From the NCBI GenBank assembly GCA_016714895.1, contig JADKBV010000008.1, forward strand, positions 1 through 64,000: a DNA stretch of 64,000 nucleotides. The letters run 5' to 3'. Origin of the DNA: Saprospiraceae bacterium (GTDB lineage: Bacteria; Bacteroidota; Bacteroidia; Chitinophagales; Saprospiraceae). Both the position numbers and the translations under genes were made by a program. Under the pieces are notes generated by a model. That model had not been told where the DNA came from. It made no database searches and saw only the letters and a program-made list of their open reading frames with translations. Numbering within the stretch: the stretch's first letter is position 1; each line of letters opens with the position of its first letter. Below, one piece after another: positions 45,858 to 55,182 of this stretch.

Positions 45858-46542
45858 GTGTGGTAAAAATTGTTGGTTTTTAACTTGTTTTTACTTTGAG
45901 GCTGCAAGTTATAACATTTTTTTAAATATGAAACTACTTTTACTTTTCGTATAAAAACGTGGCGGCAACGATGGTATATACGGTATCAACTAACATATCG
46001 AGAGAGATTGTAGTCATTTATCACAAAACTCCTTGTATCAATCCATAAAAATAAATTATATTTTGCCAAATTAAATTAAGATATTATTGATTTAACCGTA
46101 TTTTATTCTTTAGTATATAGATTATTGTCTTTCCGGCGACATTTTTTAATAATAATAAAAATAAAGCTTGTTTTTATTTTTTTTTCAAATACAACAAATA
46201 TATTTGCGTTATATAAAGAAAACAGAAAAAGAACGATGGACAGGTGCTTTTTAATTCATGGAAACAAATCTGACAGGGGCGGACAAAATCAAGACAGACG
46301 CTTAGGGTTATAATGATTCAAAAAGGGTTAAGCTATTTTCTTTTTACGTTTTTTTGAGGCGGTGAGTTTTATAAAATAAAAGAGAGCCTGCTTAAACCTG
46401 TTATGGGTATACAGACCCTCTCGTATCGTGCGGATACAGGGTCAAAGGTATGGAATCTTTCTGACATTTTATTATACTCCTGCAACGGATATTTCCCTCA
46501 TGCCGTTGATAAAGAAGGGGAGTTATTATTAATTTTTTTAAA
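45858..46542. other. Long intergenic region with a hairpin
   Basis: About 685 bp without a convincing gene. A strong stem lies at 46414-46443: GACCCT ... AGGGTC outside and GTATC / GATAC inside, with a three-base bulge and a five-base loop. It has no T run, so it is not a standard terminator. It could be a regulatory RNA or an operator. The stretch also contains AT-rich sequence near 46070-46210. Confidence 0.45.
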
Positions 46543-48000
46543 ATGAAAAAGTTTTTTGTTTTTTCTCTTAGTTTAATTTTACTAAGTTCTTGTTTTAATG
46601 ATGAAAAGCAAGTATCGGTCAATGATGTAACAGAAATCAGAGGTTCGGATGGCGATCAAGGATTGACAAATGAAGAAGTAGTTAAAATTATTTCAATTAT
46701 GGTTTGTGATCCAATATTTGTCCAGGTATTAAATAATTCCATTATCACTTCACAAACCAAATCATCACATTCGGTTTCATTTATGGAGTTATTAACAGGA
46801 ACTGCGACACCAGCGTTTTGCCAAAAATTTCATCAGGCTTGCCAACAACTTGGTATTAATAACGGGTTGAGCAAATTTATTAATGGCAATTTGTCATCGT
46901 CTCCTAATTTATGTCTTTCTGTTTATCAACCGGAAGAGCTTTCCAGCCAAAGTCAAACGAATATCTCTTTTCCTGTATTTAGTGAACAGATTTTTGATTC
47001 AAACCCAAACAACGAAAACTATGTTTTTTATAATTGTGGTCAATTGGATATTAATTTGACAACGAACGAAAGCCCGGGTTTCTCATGTTGCGTAATTCAG
47101 GAAAGAGAAGGATTTGTTAGTTTGTTATCTTCTCAAATAACCAACGAAATCTATTTTAATGATCATTCCAAGGTCAAATATTTAGAAAGTTTTGTTAATA
47201 ATACCGATTTTCAATCGTTGAATTATAATCCGGTAACAACCAACAACACATTAAATCTTTGTGGTACATCATACCCCAATCCGTTTTTAAACAGATTTTA
47301 TATAAATGACAGTATCCTGACAACTTTATATAATACAGAGGCCAGCAATTCTTTTTATTTTCCACCTGCATTTCCACCACTCGGAAACTTTCTATGCCCA
47401 AGTGGTTTAGCATCTCAGAGAACAACATTCAATAATTCAGTAAACAGAGAATTTTCTCATAGTATTAAGCTACCAATGGGAAATGCTGTATTAGAATTAA
47501 ATAATGATTGGTGCGCATGGTGGAATAAGGATTGCAGATTTATGGTGGATTTGTATATTCCAAGCAGATTCAATTCGACTACATTCGAGCCATTACACTT
47601 AACTAAGTTTTTTTGGTACCATGAAAAAAGTTTAAAGAAAAAGATATTTGTAGCGCCCAGGACCTCCGCGGAATTTGTTCCTTGGTATTATGAAACAAGT
47701 CAACATGGTGATGAATGGAAGTATAATTGGACGGGTAAACACAGAAAGGAAGGCAACACTACTACCATAACTTTAGGAGCTGAACTTGGTTCAACAGTCG
47801 GTTTTAAAGATGATTCAACAGGATTGTCTGCATCATTAACACGTAAAATAAATGCTATCTTTCAAACAACAAGAACAAATAAAGATTTATTTCTTGGGGG
47901 AGATCTTGTTTATTGGTGTGATGATATTGTAGTGAATAATAATAGAGGTAATCTGCATTCAACAACCGATGTATTATTCCACATCAGAGAGAAGGAGTAA
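46543..48000 (+). CDS. Unknown lipoprotein
   Basis: A 485-residue lipoprotein: the signal ends LILLSSC (Cys 17). No family was recognised. It has nine or more further cysteines scattered along its length (for example CQKFHQACQQLG, FSCCVIQ), and an aromatic-rich section (YNWTGKHRKEGN) toward the C-terminus. It begins an eight-gene plus-strand block of envelope proteins lying between psd and cdsA. Its base composition is AT-rich. Most likely it is surface exposed. Confidence 0.7.
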   Translation: MKKFFVFSLSLILLSSCFNDEKQVSVNDVTEIRGSDGDQGLTNEEVVKIISIMVCDPIFVQVLNNSIITSQTKSSHSVSFMELLTGTATPAFCQKFHQACQQLGINNGLSKFINGNLSSSPNLCLSVYQPEELSSQSQTNISFPVFSEQIFDSNPNNENYVFYNCGQLDINLTTNESPGFSCCVIQEREGFVSLLSSQITNEIYFNDHSKVKYLESFVNNTDFQSLNYNPVTTNNTLNLCGTSYPNPFLNRFYINDSILTTLYNTEASNSFYFPPAFPPLGNFLCPSGLASQRTTFNNSVNREFSHSIKLPMGNAVLELNNDWCAWWNKDCRFMVDLYIPSRFNSTTFEPLHLTKFFWYHEKSLKKKIFVAPRTSAEFVPWYYETSQHGDEWKYNWTGKHRKEGNTTTITLGAELGSTVGFKDDSTGLSASLTRKINAIFQTTRTNKDLFLGGDLVYWCDDIVVNNNRGNLHSTTDVLFHIREKE

Positions 48001-48073
48001 ATATTAATTTTTACAGAAAAAGGTCAGGTAAATTATACTGATCTTTTTCTTCAAAATAAAAATATCATTATTT

Positions 48074-48778
48074 ATGAGATTATTAATCACTATTCAATTC
48101 ATTTTAGGTATTTCGGCTTCAGTGTATTCTCAAGACATCCGGTTTTCATATGGTTTTGATTTATTGTATTTTCCGCAGTTTACACCAAAATTTGAACAAT
48201 ATTCTGAAAGTTATAAAATGGCAGTATCTTTTAAAATAATGCCAAAAATTAATCTGGTCGCTTCCTACCGGTATGCAGGAATTGCGGGTAATTTTCCTTT
48301 GGTTTTAGATGATTATCCCAATATCAGCAATACGGACCCATATCAGGAAAAATACATTGATTATGACGAATTCAAACCGGGACTTCACGCAGTTGGACAA
48401 AAAGGTTTGCATTGGAGTCAGTTTATTAATTTGGTCGGGATTGACATTGAGACAAAATTATTAAATATCAACGATCGGTTTTGGATTGATTTTTTAATCG
48501 GTGCTAAACTTGAGTTTTTAAAAATCAACAGTATCAGAGTTGTAGTAGGTGACAGTACAAACGGGGCTATTTTGACAGAGCCTGATGGTGATGAAGTTAT
48601 CGTTCAGTTTCACACGTATGATGTGACAACCAGCGTAAGTTATGTTGTCAACAGTACCTTACAGCTTAACCAAAAGTTGTCAAAAAATACCTATGTTTTT
48701 TTAGGCACCGACTTCAATTATTTATTATCTGGTGATGCCTATTGGTTTTTAGATTTAGGAATTGGTTATAAATTTTAA
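48074..48778 (+). CDS. Beta-barrel outer-membrane protein (unknown)
   Basis: A 234-residue protein with signal peptide MRLLITIQFILGISASVYSQ. Alternating hydrophobic/polar strands fill the sequence, and the last residues (YWFLDLGIGYKF) end in Phe, the usual mark of an outer-membrane barrel. No family recognised. It is part of the island between psd and cdsA and is followed by another barrel gene 3 bp later. Confidence 0.72.
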   Translation: MRLLITIQFILGISASVYSQDIRFSYGFDLLYFPQFTPKFEQYSESYKMAVSFKIMPKINLVASYRYAGIAGNFPLVLDDYPNISNTDPYQEKYIDYDEFKPGLHAVGQKGLHWSQFINLVGIDIETKLLNINDRFWIDFLIGAKLEFLKINSIRVVVGDSTNGAILTEPDGDEVIVQFHTYDVTTSVSYVVNSTLQLNQKLSKNTYVFLGTDFNYLLSGDAYWFLDLGIGYKF

Positions 48779-48781
48779 AAT

Positions 48782-49438
48782 ATGAAAAAAGTAATAATTA
48801 TTTTTTTGTTGATGACACCATTTATTTTATCAGGTCAAAAGCACATTGCATTTTCCTTAGAACGCGGATATTGGCAGCATACAGATCTGTGGGGAGTGCA
48901 GGGAGGAATAGAATATTCTTTAAAGTTAAAAGGTAATTGGAGATTTCATTTGGGAGCCGGCTTCGGATATGGAGAAAAAAACAGGTTAAAAGATTTTCCT
49001 GCAAATCCTGAAAACAAAACAACTTTACAAGTTGGATTTGCGTCCTCATATATTATTGAGTATGGCTTTGAACGAACACAAACAGACAATGCAAAACAAT
49101 TCAGGTTAAATATTGGTGTTTCATATGAACATGACATAAATCCAAAACAAAAATTGTTTTTCCAGACTAATTTATTCGGACAAAAAGTTAATCATTTTTA
49201 TGTCATTGACAAGCTTAGTCCCGGATACGATGTCAATTACGGATTTTTCTTTATTGGACCCTTGGATGTTTATATAGTTTCGCAACAGTCTTTTTATACA
49301 ATCGGACTTGAACAAAAAATAGGATATTCATTTGAGGTAAAAGAAAATAAATACATTATGCCGTATATTACGGGTGGATATGGATATAATCAAACTTCAT
49401 TTTTTGGTTTTGGGATTTCAGCAGGGGGAATACTATAA
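48782..49438 (+). CDS. Beta-barrel outer-membrane protein (unknown)
   Basis: A 218-residue protein with a signal peptide (MKKVIIIFLLMTPFILSGQ). Barrel-like repeats of aromatic strands (FHLGAGFGYGEKNRL, ITGGYGYNQTSFFGFGISAGG) are clear. It lies 3 bp after the previous gene and is likely cotranslated with it. No family known to me. A short stem (CCTGA/TCGGG, then a T run) follows the stop, near 49455-49485. Confidence 0.72.
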   Translation: MKKVIIIFLLMTPFILSGQKHIAFSLERGYWQHTDLWGVQGGIEYSLKLKGNWRFHLGAGFGYGEKNRLKDFPANPENKTTLQVGFASSYIIEYGFERTQTDNAKQFRLNIGVSYEHDINPKQKLFFQTNLFGQKVNHFYVIDKLSPGYDVNYGFFFIGPLDVYIVSQQSFYTIGLEQKIGYSFEVKENKYIMPYITGGYGYNQTSFFGFGISAGGIL

Positions 49439-49609
49439 TTGTAACAAAAACCAATCCTGAAACTTTATAATCGGGCTGTTTTTTGTTTTGAAAATAAAGT
49501 TTTCGTTTTGTGAAGATGTAAAAAAAAACTTTAAAGTCTTTTACCTCTTTGAACCTGTTTTTTGCGTCTTTTTGATGGATTGTTTTTAGCATCACAAAAT
49601 ATTTGTCTT

Positions 49610-50593
49610 ATGAGCATTAAATTGACTTTTACACTGTTTTTGATATTAAATGTATTAACAAGTAATGGTCAGTCTTATCATGTTCAATCGTTTCAGGATA
49701 CGTATGTTGAAATAGGCGATTATAAATCACTCATGAAAGAATTGGAAGGTGATTTATTTTGGTATCACACTTTTAACCTCGGCTTTGAGTTTCCGTTTTT
49801 TGATTTAAAATACAATTATATAAACGGAAGTTATCGGGGTGTTTTTGGTTTTGATGATGAGTTGGATTATTCAATGGATTTATTAGGTTATGGATATCAT
49901 CCGGATAATGTCCTTGATACAATTAACCTTATATCAGATGTTCGCTATAAATTTAAAGAAATATCAGGAAAAAAATGTCTTATTGTTCAGTACACAAAAA
50001 ACAGATTAACATCCGATCCCTCAATTGAAGAATTTGACAGCTATGTAAATTTTCAATATTGGTTTTTTGAAGATGGTACCATAGAGCTAAGATTCGGAAA
50101 AGCAAATTTAGCAAATTCACCTGTTTATATTCCGGGAGATGGGTTTTATCTTCTTACAAATCAGGGCCCGATTCCGGTAGGCCCATTTTTGGGTTTAACT
50201 CACCCATATGACATTAATAATATCCTTAACTACAACGACATTGATAGTTTACAAAGATTTGAATTGCTGGATAACTGGATAGATGGAAATGTAAATTGGT
50301 GGCCACCGGAAGGTTGGGTGATCCGGTTTACCAATCTTCTGGTTTCGACAAATGAAAAAGCCATTGATTTTCAAACTAAGGTATTTCCTAATCCTACAAA
50401 TGATAAAATAATGATTTCTTCAGAATCACCCATTCGGGAGGTCAAAATGTTTTGTGTAAACGGAATGGAAAAAATATCACTCCAAGGCGATGGTATTTCA
50501 GAAATAAACATGACAGGTTTACCACCCGGGACGTATTTTTTGCGCCTTTTTAGTGGAGAAAATATTGATTACCATAAAATAGTTATAAAATGA
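49610..50593 (+). CDS. Secreted protein with T9SS sorting domain
   Basis: A 327-residue protein starting at ATG 49610 with signal peptide MSIKLTFTLFLILNVLTSNGQ. The middle is unknown, with an aromatic beta-rich pattern (YWFFEDGTIELRFGKANLA). The end is a T9SS type A sorting domain: FQTKVFPNPTNDKIMIS, then MTGLPPGTYFLRLFSGENI. The following gene overlaps its stop codon (ATGA), so they are translationally coupled. It is likely exported to the cell surface. Confidence 0.85.
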   Translation: MSIKLTFTLFLILNVLTSNGQSYHVQSFQDTYVEIGDYKSLMKELEGDLFWYHTFNLGFEFPFFDLKYNYINGSYRGVFGFDDELDYSMDLLGYGYHPDNVLDTINLISDVRYKFKEISGKKCLIVQYTKNRLTSDPSIEEFDSYVNFQYWFFEDGTIELRFGKANLANSPVYIPGDGFYLLTNQGPIPVGPFLGLTHPYDINNILNYNDIDSLQRFELLDNWIDGNVNWWPPEGWVIRFTNLLVSTNEKAIDFQTKVFPNPTNDKIMISSESPIREVKMFCVNGMEKISLQGDGISEINMTGLPPGTYFLRLFSGENIDYHKIVIK

Positions 50594-51123
50594 AAGTAAT
50601 ACATCAACCCATTACCAAATTATCAAATCGGCAGATTTCTATATCATCGGTACACAAACCTATCCAAAAATTTTGCATCTCATTAATGCTTGTTCTGTTT
50701 TGGGCTTCAGGTAGTAAAGCTCAGGTGACCATCGGTGCACATACCGGATTAAGTGGGTACACCGGCATTCATGCTGAATTTTCACTTGAAGTTCCCTTTG
50801 CTACGAGATTTGCGCTCAATTCCAGGATATCTTACGTCCTTCCTAAAGGATTTATGTTCAGATCTGGTATACGGTACATTTATCCTGTTTTCAAAAATAC
50901 GGACCTCCGACTGGGAATTGATGTCGGAGTATACAGAGAAAAAAACGAGTTTAATTCCTCATTTACAGTTCCTTTTTTTATCACAGGTGGCAACTTTGGT
51001 GTCCATCAGAAGTTTGGAGAACAATGGGGGATTTTGGGTGAAATCAATCTGATCAATATGACAAGCCACAATACAAAAATACAAGCTTTATTGCCTCAAC
51101 TTGGCGTTACCTATAGATTTTAA
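50590..51123 (+). CDS. Beta-barrel protein of unknown function
   Basis: A 177-residue protein coupled to the previous gene by an ATGA overlap. A signal-like segment (FCISLMLVLFWASGSKAQ) lies about 28 residues in, so a later start at an internal methionine is possible, but the overlapping ATG is preferred for coupling. The rest has barrel-like strands and ends with Phe (LPQLGVTYRF). No family recognised. Confidence 0.7.
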   Translation: MKVIHQPITKLSNRQISISSVHKPIQKFCISLMLVLFWASGSKAQVTIGAHTGLSGYTGIHAEFSLEVPFATRFALNSRISYVLPKGFMFRSGIRYIYPVFKNTDLRLGIDVGVYREKNEFNSSFTVPFFITGGNFGVHQKFGEQWGILGEINLINMTSHNTKIQALLPQLGVTYRF

Positions 51124-51580
51124 AATCCGGTCATTGTAGGGTTGGAGTAAATATTTGGGGTAAAAAAATATTTAGTTCATTTTTAATGCGGGTGTTGGAT
51201 ATTACGATAATTGTATCCAATAAATAACAGATATTGACAGACTAAAAAGAACTGTTGCTCCACATAAAAAATATCCGGCTGATTTTATGTTGGAATGTAA
51301 GTCTGAAAATAAAACGCATTATTAAGAGATTACAGATTTATTAATTATATTTGTAGTGATTTAAGTAACTTTAGGAGGTAATGTGTTTATATTGTAAAGT
51401 TTTTAATACTATTTTATAAAAAATGCTTAAAAAGACTGATGTTTATACATAAGTTGCAGACTTGTGTAATACATTGAATTGTTTTCTACTTTTGAATGTA
51501 GATTTAAAAACGGGTCAGATCCATATAGTAAGCATTGGCTGAAATATGAGGATTTTTGTAATACGTTAATAATAAATAAT
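51124..51580. other. Intergenic region
   Basis: About 457 bp of AT-rich sequence without a clear gene. TACTTTTG at 51487-51494 matches the -7 consensus and could start the next gene's transcript, with a weak TTG 22 bp upstream. No terminator with a T run is visible after the preceding gene. Confidence 0.4.
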
Positions 51581-52336
51581 ATGAAAATCTTATTAATAAC
51601 CTTGATATTAATAATGAGCGGCCGTTTGTATGCTCAGTTTGACAATTTTTATTTTGGTGTTGATTTTGGATTGATTCGCGATATCAATCAGGTAGTGTCA
51701 AATGATAATGACTACTTTTCCTGTTGGAATAACTGTTGGAGCGATCAGGACGGTTTTTTTTCAAGAAACGGAAGTTTTTCTCTTTTTGCGGGTTTTGAGA
51801 TAAGCGATAATATGATTTTTGAAATCAACTTTGTAAGACAAACTGAAAATGTATCAATTCAATATTTACTACCATTGAATGTAGTATCCGGTGGTGGTAT
51901 ATCAGGGTCGGGGATTCGATTTTCAAATACGTTATTAAAATGGACAGCAGGTGTAGGAAGAAAAATCAGTATTGGAAATGAATTGAATTATATTCCTTTT
52001 TTTCAACTTTCGACAATATATACAGATAACCTTTCTTCAGGTATTTTTTTTACAGAAGGGCCCAATAGTTCTTTTAGGCACAATTTTTCCATGAGATATT
52101 TTAATGAAAATCAGATTTTTTTAGGGTTTAAAAACACACTTCAATGGAAGCCATCCTCCCGGTGGAGCATAAATTTACAATTGGGTTATGCACAGGGACT
52201 TTCGAAAATTTATGAAATACATCAGGAGATTCAATTTTTCGATGATCCTGAGAATATAAGTAAGGGACATACCATCTCAAGACTATCACATATTTTTGCT
52301 TCATTGGGTACATCCTATATTTTTAAAAAAAATTGA
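51581..52336 (+). CDS. Beta-barrel protein of unknown function
   Basis: A 251-residue protein starting at ATG 51581 with signal peptide MKILLITLILIMSGRLYAQ; an upstream extension in the same frame has no signal character. Strands such as GSFSLFAGFEISDN and KWTAGVGRKISIGNELN and a final strand (HIFASLGTSYIFKKN) fit an outer-membrane barrel. A cysteine pair (SCWNNCWSD) lies near residue 46. It differs in sequence from the other barrel genes of the block. Confidence 0.72.
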   Translation: MKILLITLILIMSGRLYAQFDNFYFGVDFGLIRDINQVVSNDNDYFSCWNNCWSDQDGFFSRNGSFSLFAGFEISDNMIFEINFVRQTENVSIQYLLPLNVVSGGGISGSGIRFSNTLLKWTAGVGRKISIGNELNYIPFFQLSTIYTDNLSSGIFFTEGPNSSFRHNFSMRYFNENQIFLGFKNTLQWKPSSRWSINLQLGYAQGLSKIYEIHQEIQFFDDPENISKGHTISRLSHIFASLGTSYIFKKN

Positions 52337-52345
52337 TTTGAATGT

Positions 52346-52705
52346 ATGTTTCAATATGGCCAAAAGGTATTTCCATTAGCAGCTTATGCACGTGGTCTTT
52401 ACTACCAACTCACTGGAGAAATTATGTATCCTGATATACCTGTATTAACATTTGACAGATCAAGAATGGATGTTATTGATGATGAACATGTAATCCCCAA
52501 TCCTTTTTACGACCAATTACATCTGGAATATCCTGAATCTGCGTATCTTCGCATTGTGGATTTAACAGGAAAAGTAATGATGACACAACAGATCGTACCC
52601 GGAAAGACAAGTTTTGATACATCGAACTGGAGTTCCGGCATGTATATCGTGCATGTACAGGATATAGTTGGTACGGCATCATCGTTCAAAGTGATCAAAC
52701 AGTGA
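52346..52705 (+). CDS. Orphan T9SS sorting domain, likely gene fragment
   Basis: A 119-residue product with no signal peptide. Residues about 45-119 are a complete T9SS type A sorting domain (HVIPNPFYDQLHLE, LRIVDLTGKVMM, WSSGMYIVHVQDIVG). The first 45 residues (PLAAYARGLYYQLTGEI) look like the end of a larger domain. Without a signal peptide it could not be exported, so it is probably the remnant of a longer secreted protein. It overlaps the next gene by 4 bp (GTGA). Confidence 0.6.
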   Translation: MFQYGQKVFPLAAYARGLYYQLTGEIMYPDIPVLTFDRSRMDVIDDEHVIPNPFYDQLHLEYPESAYLRIVDLTGKVMMTQQIVPGKTSFDTSNWSSGMYIVHVQDIVGTASSFKVIKQ

Positions 52706-54225
52706 TCAGGCAAATCTTTTTCAATACAATATGTATCCTGTTTGCTGCTCTTTGCTACGGACAGGATACATATGTTAAGAGCTTTAAAGTTTTTGAAACG
52801 AATAATTCGGAATTTGCTACTGTAATACAAACATATGAAAATGATATGTTTGTAGGAGTTCATGGACTTTGTGAAAATAGAAAATGCCTTCTGATTTCAA
52901 AATTAGACATTAATGGTAATATCATTTGGAATAAGGGATTTATAAGTACGGATAGTGGAAATTATAGTTTTATAAAATTACAAAATGATACCTTGTTTGC
53001 AAGTGGACATACTGATTGGAATACCATGACCAAACAGGTCAATCTTTATGCCGTAAACCCTGAGTCCGGAGATAGTTTGTATTCCGCGAATGCAAATTTT
53101 GACAGCATAGCTCTGGGATTTGGCTTTGCCAATATGGGTTTGTTGTTATTTGAAAATAAACTGATACCCTATGGTGAAATCAGAGATACCAATAATATTG
53201 TGTCAGGGCTTATTCACTGGATGGATATGAAAGGAGTCAATTTACAAACGAAGACCTACCAACTTCCCGGCAACTTTACGGTCAATGCATTGCAGGACTT
53301 GCAGCCTGACGGATATGGCAATCTGGTATTTGTGACCGTATTTATTGATTCTTTATTTGATGAACATACCGTTGTACGAAAAATTAATTCAGAAGGGGAA
53401 ATTATAAAGGATGTTTTCATTCCAAGCAATTTTAATTTAGACCCCAGGCCACAATTGGCCGTAAATAACGCGGGGCAATATGTTTTTTCACATGCAAAAT
53501 GGGCTCCGGGTACCGTACAACAATTGGTTTGTTCAGACACACTTGGCAATATTCTTTGGGAACATGACTACCCTTTAAAAATTAATGGACAACAACCTTC
53601 CAACCTATCCAACAATTATCACATCAATCAGATTACACCGACAAGCGACGGCGGCGTAGTCATCGCGGCACGAATACGGACAAACCGCATCCAAAACAGG
53701 TTTTACGACGATGCCTACATCGGCAAGTTTGACCAGTTTGGCACCCTGGAGTGGGAGCGTCGTATCAATATCCAAAATGGTGCAGATACCCTCTATGACT
53801 GGTGTGCGCTCTATGACATCAAAGAACGACCGGATGGCAAAGGTTACGTGGCTGTCGGTTCTCATAAAACCAGTGAAAATCTTTCATCGACCAATATATT
53901 GCTGGTCAGCCTGGATGCTGATGGTTGTATAGAGGGTATGGTATGTGACGGAGACCAGATCATTGTAAGTACATTGGACGTGATTGACCTGACGGAGGAA
54001 ATTAAACCCAGTCTCTTTCCCAATCCCGTACAAGAATCTTTACGGATATCCGGATTAGATGGGGATGTTCCATTCTCCATATACAATCATGTCGGAGCAT
54101 TAGTCCAAAAGGGTAGTACTTCAGGGGATGTAGATGTATCCGGTTTGCCTCAGGGTATGTATGTACTGACACTTACAGGAGTTACTTCCGGTGACAAAAC
54201 TGTTTTTCGTTTTGTGAAGATATAG
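52702..54225 (+). CDS. Secreted protein with T9SS sorting domain and mosaic composition
   Basis: A 507-residue protein starting at GTG 52702, overlapping the preceding stop, with signal peptide MIRQIFFNTICILFAALCYGQ. The body contains beta-propeller-like repeats (ISKLDINGNIIWNKGF, VCSDTLGNILWEHDY, IGKFDQFGTLEWERR), and the end is a T9SS type A domain (KPSLFPNPVQESLRISG, GLPQGMYVLTLTG). The GC content changes strongly inside the gene: 14 of 60 bases at 52921-52980 versus 35 of 60 at 53641-53700. This suggests recombination between related T9SS genes. Confidence 0.85.
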   Translation: MIRQIFFNTICILFAALCYGQDTYVKSFKVFETNNSEFATVIQTYENDMFVGVHGLCENRKCLLISKLDINGNIIWNKGFISTDSGNYSFIKLQNDTLFASGHTDWNTMTKQVNLYAVNPESGDSLYSANANFDSIALGFGFANMGLLLFENKLIPYGEIRDTNNIVSGLIHWMDMKGVNLQTKTYQLPGNFTVNALQDLQPDGYGNLVFVTVFIDSLFDEHTVVRKINSEGEIIKDVFIPSNFNLDPRPQLAVNNAGQYVFSHAKWAPGTVQQLVCSDTLGNILWEHDYPLKINGQQPSNLSNNYHINQITPTSDGGVVIAARIRTNRIQNRFYDDAYIGKFDQFGTLEWERRINIQNGADTLYDWCALYDIKERPDGKGYVAVGSHKTSENLSSTNILLVSLDADGCIEGMVCDGDQIIVSTLDVIDLTEEIKPSLFPNPVQESLRISGLDGDVPFSIYNHVGALVQKGSTSGDVDVSGLPQGMYVLTLTGVTSGDKTVFRFVKI

Positions 54226-54378
54226 AAGGACCACCTGGTGTTCCATGGGTACCATAAAATTGATTTTTATGAATACAAACGATAAAAGAAAATGGACGTT
54301 TTTCGTAAAAGTTGTTTTTATCCCTGAGTTATTTTCTGCAGGTTTGTTTTAGCATATATGTTACAGGCACCTTTCCCC

Positions 54379-55182
54379 CTAAACCACCAGCCAGATCAAC
54401 CAGACGCTAAAACTGATGACAAATAAAAAACTGTCAAACCGATCCAGAAAACCACCGTGGCCGGGCATAAAACGGCCACTGTCCTTGACCCGGAATGTTC
54501 TTTTGACAGATGATTCGTACAAATCCCCGAAGGTACCCACCAACCAGGACCAGAAACCCAAAATCAACCACTGGTTCAGACTGAGTTCCGGAATCCACAT
54601 CGAAAACAACCAGGCAAAAACCAAAGTCAAAACGCCGGCACCCAAAAATCCTTCCAACGTTTTTTTAGGCGACAGTCTTTCAAAAAGTTTCTTTTTTCCC
54701 CATAAAGATCCTACAAAATAAGCTCCCGAATCCGAAATCCATATCAAAAACAAGGTGTATAATACAAAATGTGCATCAGGTGCCAGCCACCGTATCGCAT
54801 ATATACCAATCCATAAAGGTAACATGGTATATAATACCACATGAACCGGGTAAAATGATGAATGGGGTAAAACCGGACGCCACAATTGTATAACGGATAC
54901 CGCAACATAAACCAAATGAGCAATAATCATCAAAAACAAAACAAACTGTGGAACAGGCTGAAGCGCTAAAAAAACAGAAACACCCAAAAACAACATTCCG
55001 GCTAAACCTAAAGTTATAACACTGTTTTTTTGTGTCATCCTTAAATATTCGACACCAGAACCTAAACCAATAATTCCCAACAAAACCATGGCAGGAATTT
55101 TGCCGCCGAGCAGTCCTCCGATGACGATAATTGCAAAAATAAAGGCGGTCGTCGAACGGGTCCGCAATACATTTCTATCCAT
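54379..55182 (-). CDS. cdsA: Phosphatidate cytidylyltransferase
   Basis: A 267-residue membrane enzyme that makes CDP-diacylglycerol, precursor for phosphatidylserine and so for the Psd step. The family signature SVKRTFRVKDSGRFMPGHGG with the following DRFD is fully conserved near the C-terminus; WISDSGAYFVGSLWGKKK is also typical. It has about seven helices. It overlaps the next upstream gene by 8 bp. Confidence 0.94.
   Translation of the reverse strand: MDRNVLRTRSTTAFIFAIIVIGGLLGGKIPAMVLLGIIGLGSGVEYLRMTQKNSVITLGLAGMLFLGVSVFLALQPVPQFVLFLMIIAHLVYVAVSVIQLWRPVLPHSSFYPVHVVLYTMLPLWIGIYAIRWLAPDAHFVLYTLFLIWISDSGAYFVGSLWGKKKLFERLSPKKTLEGFLGAGVLTLVFAWLFSMWIPELSLNQWLILGFWSWLVGTFGDLYESSVKRTFRVKDSGRFMPGHGGFLDRFDSFLFVISFSVWLIWLVV

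Noticed and set aside
46125..46313. A 62-codon open frame upstream of the lipoprotein gene
   Set aside because: Low-complexity Phe/Lys/Asn content from AT-rich DNA, no start context and no similarity noticed.
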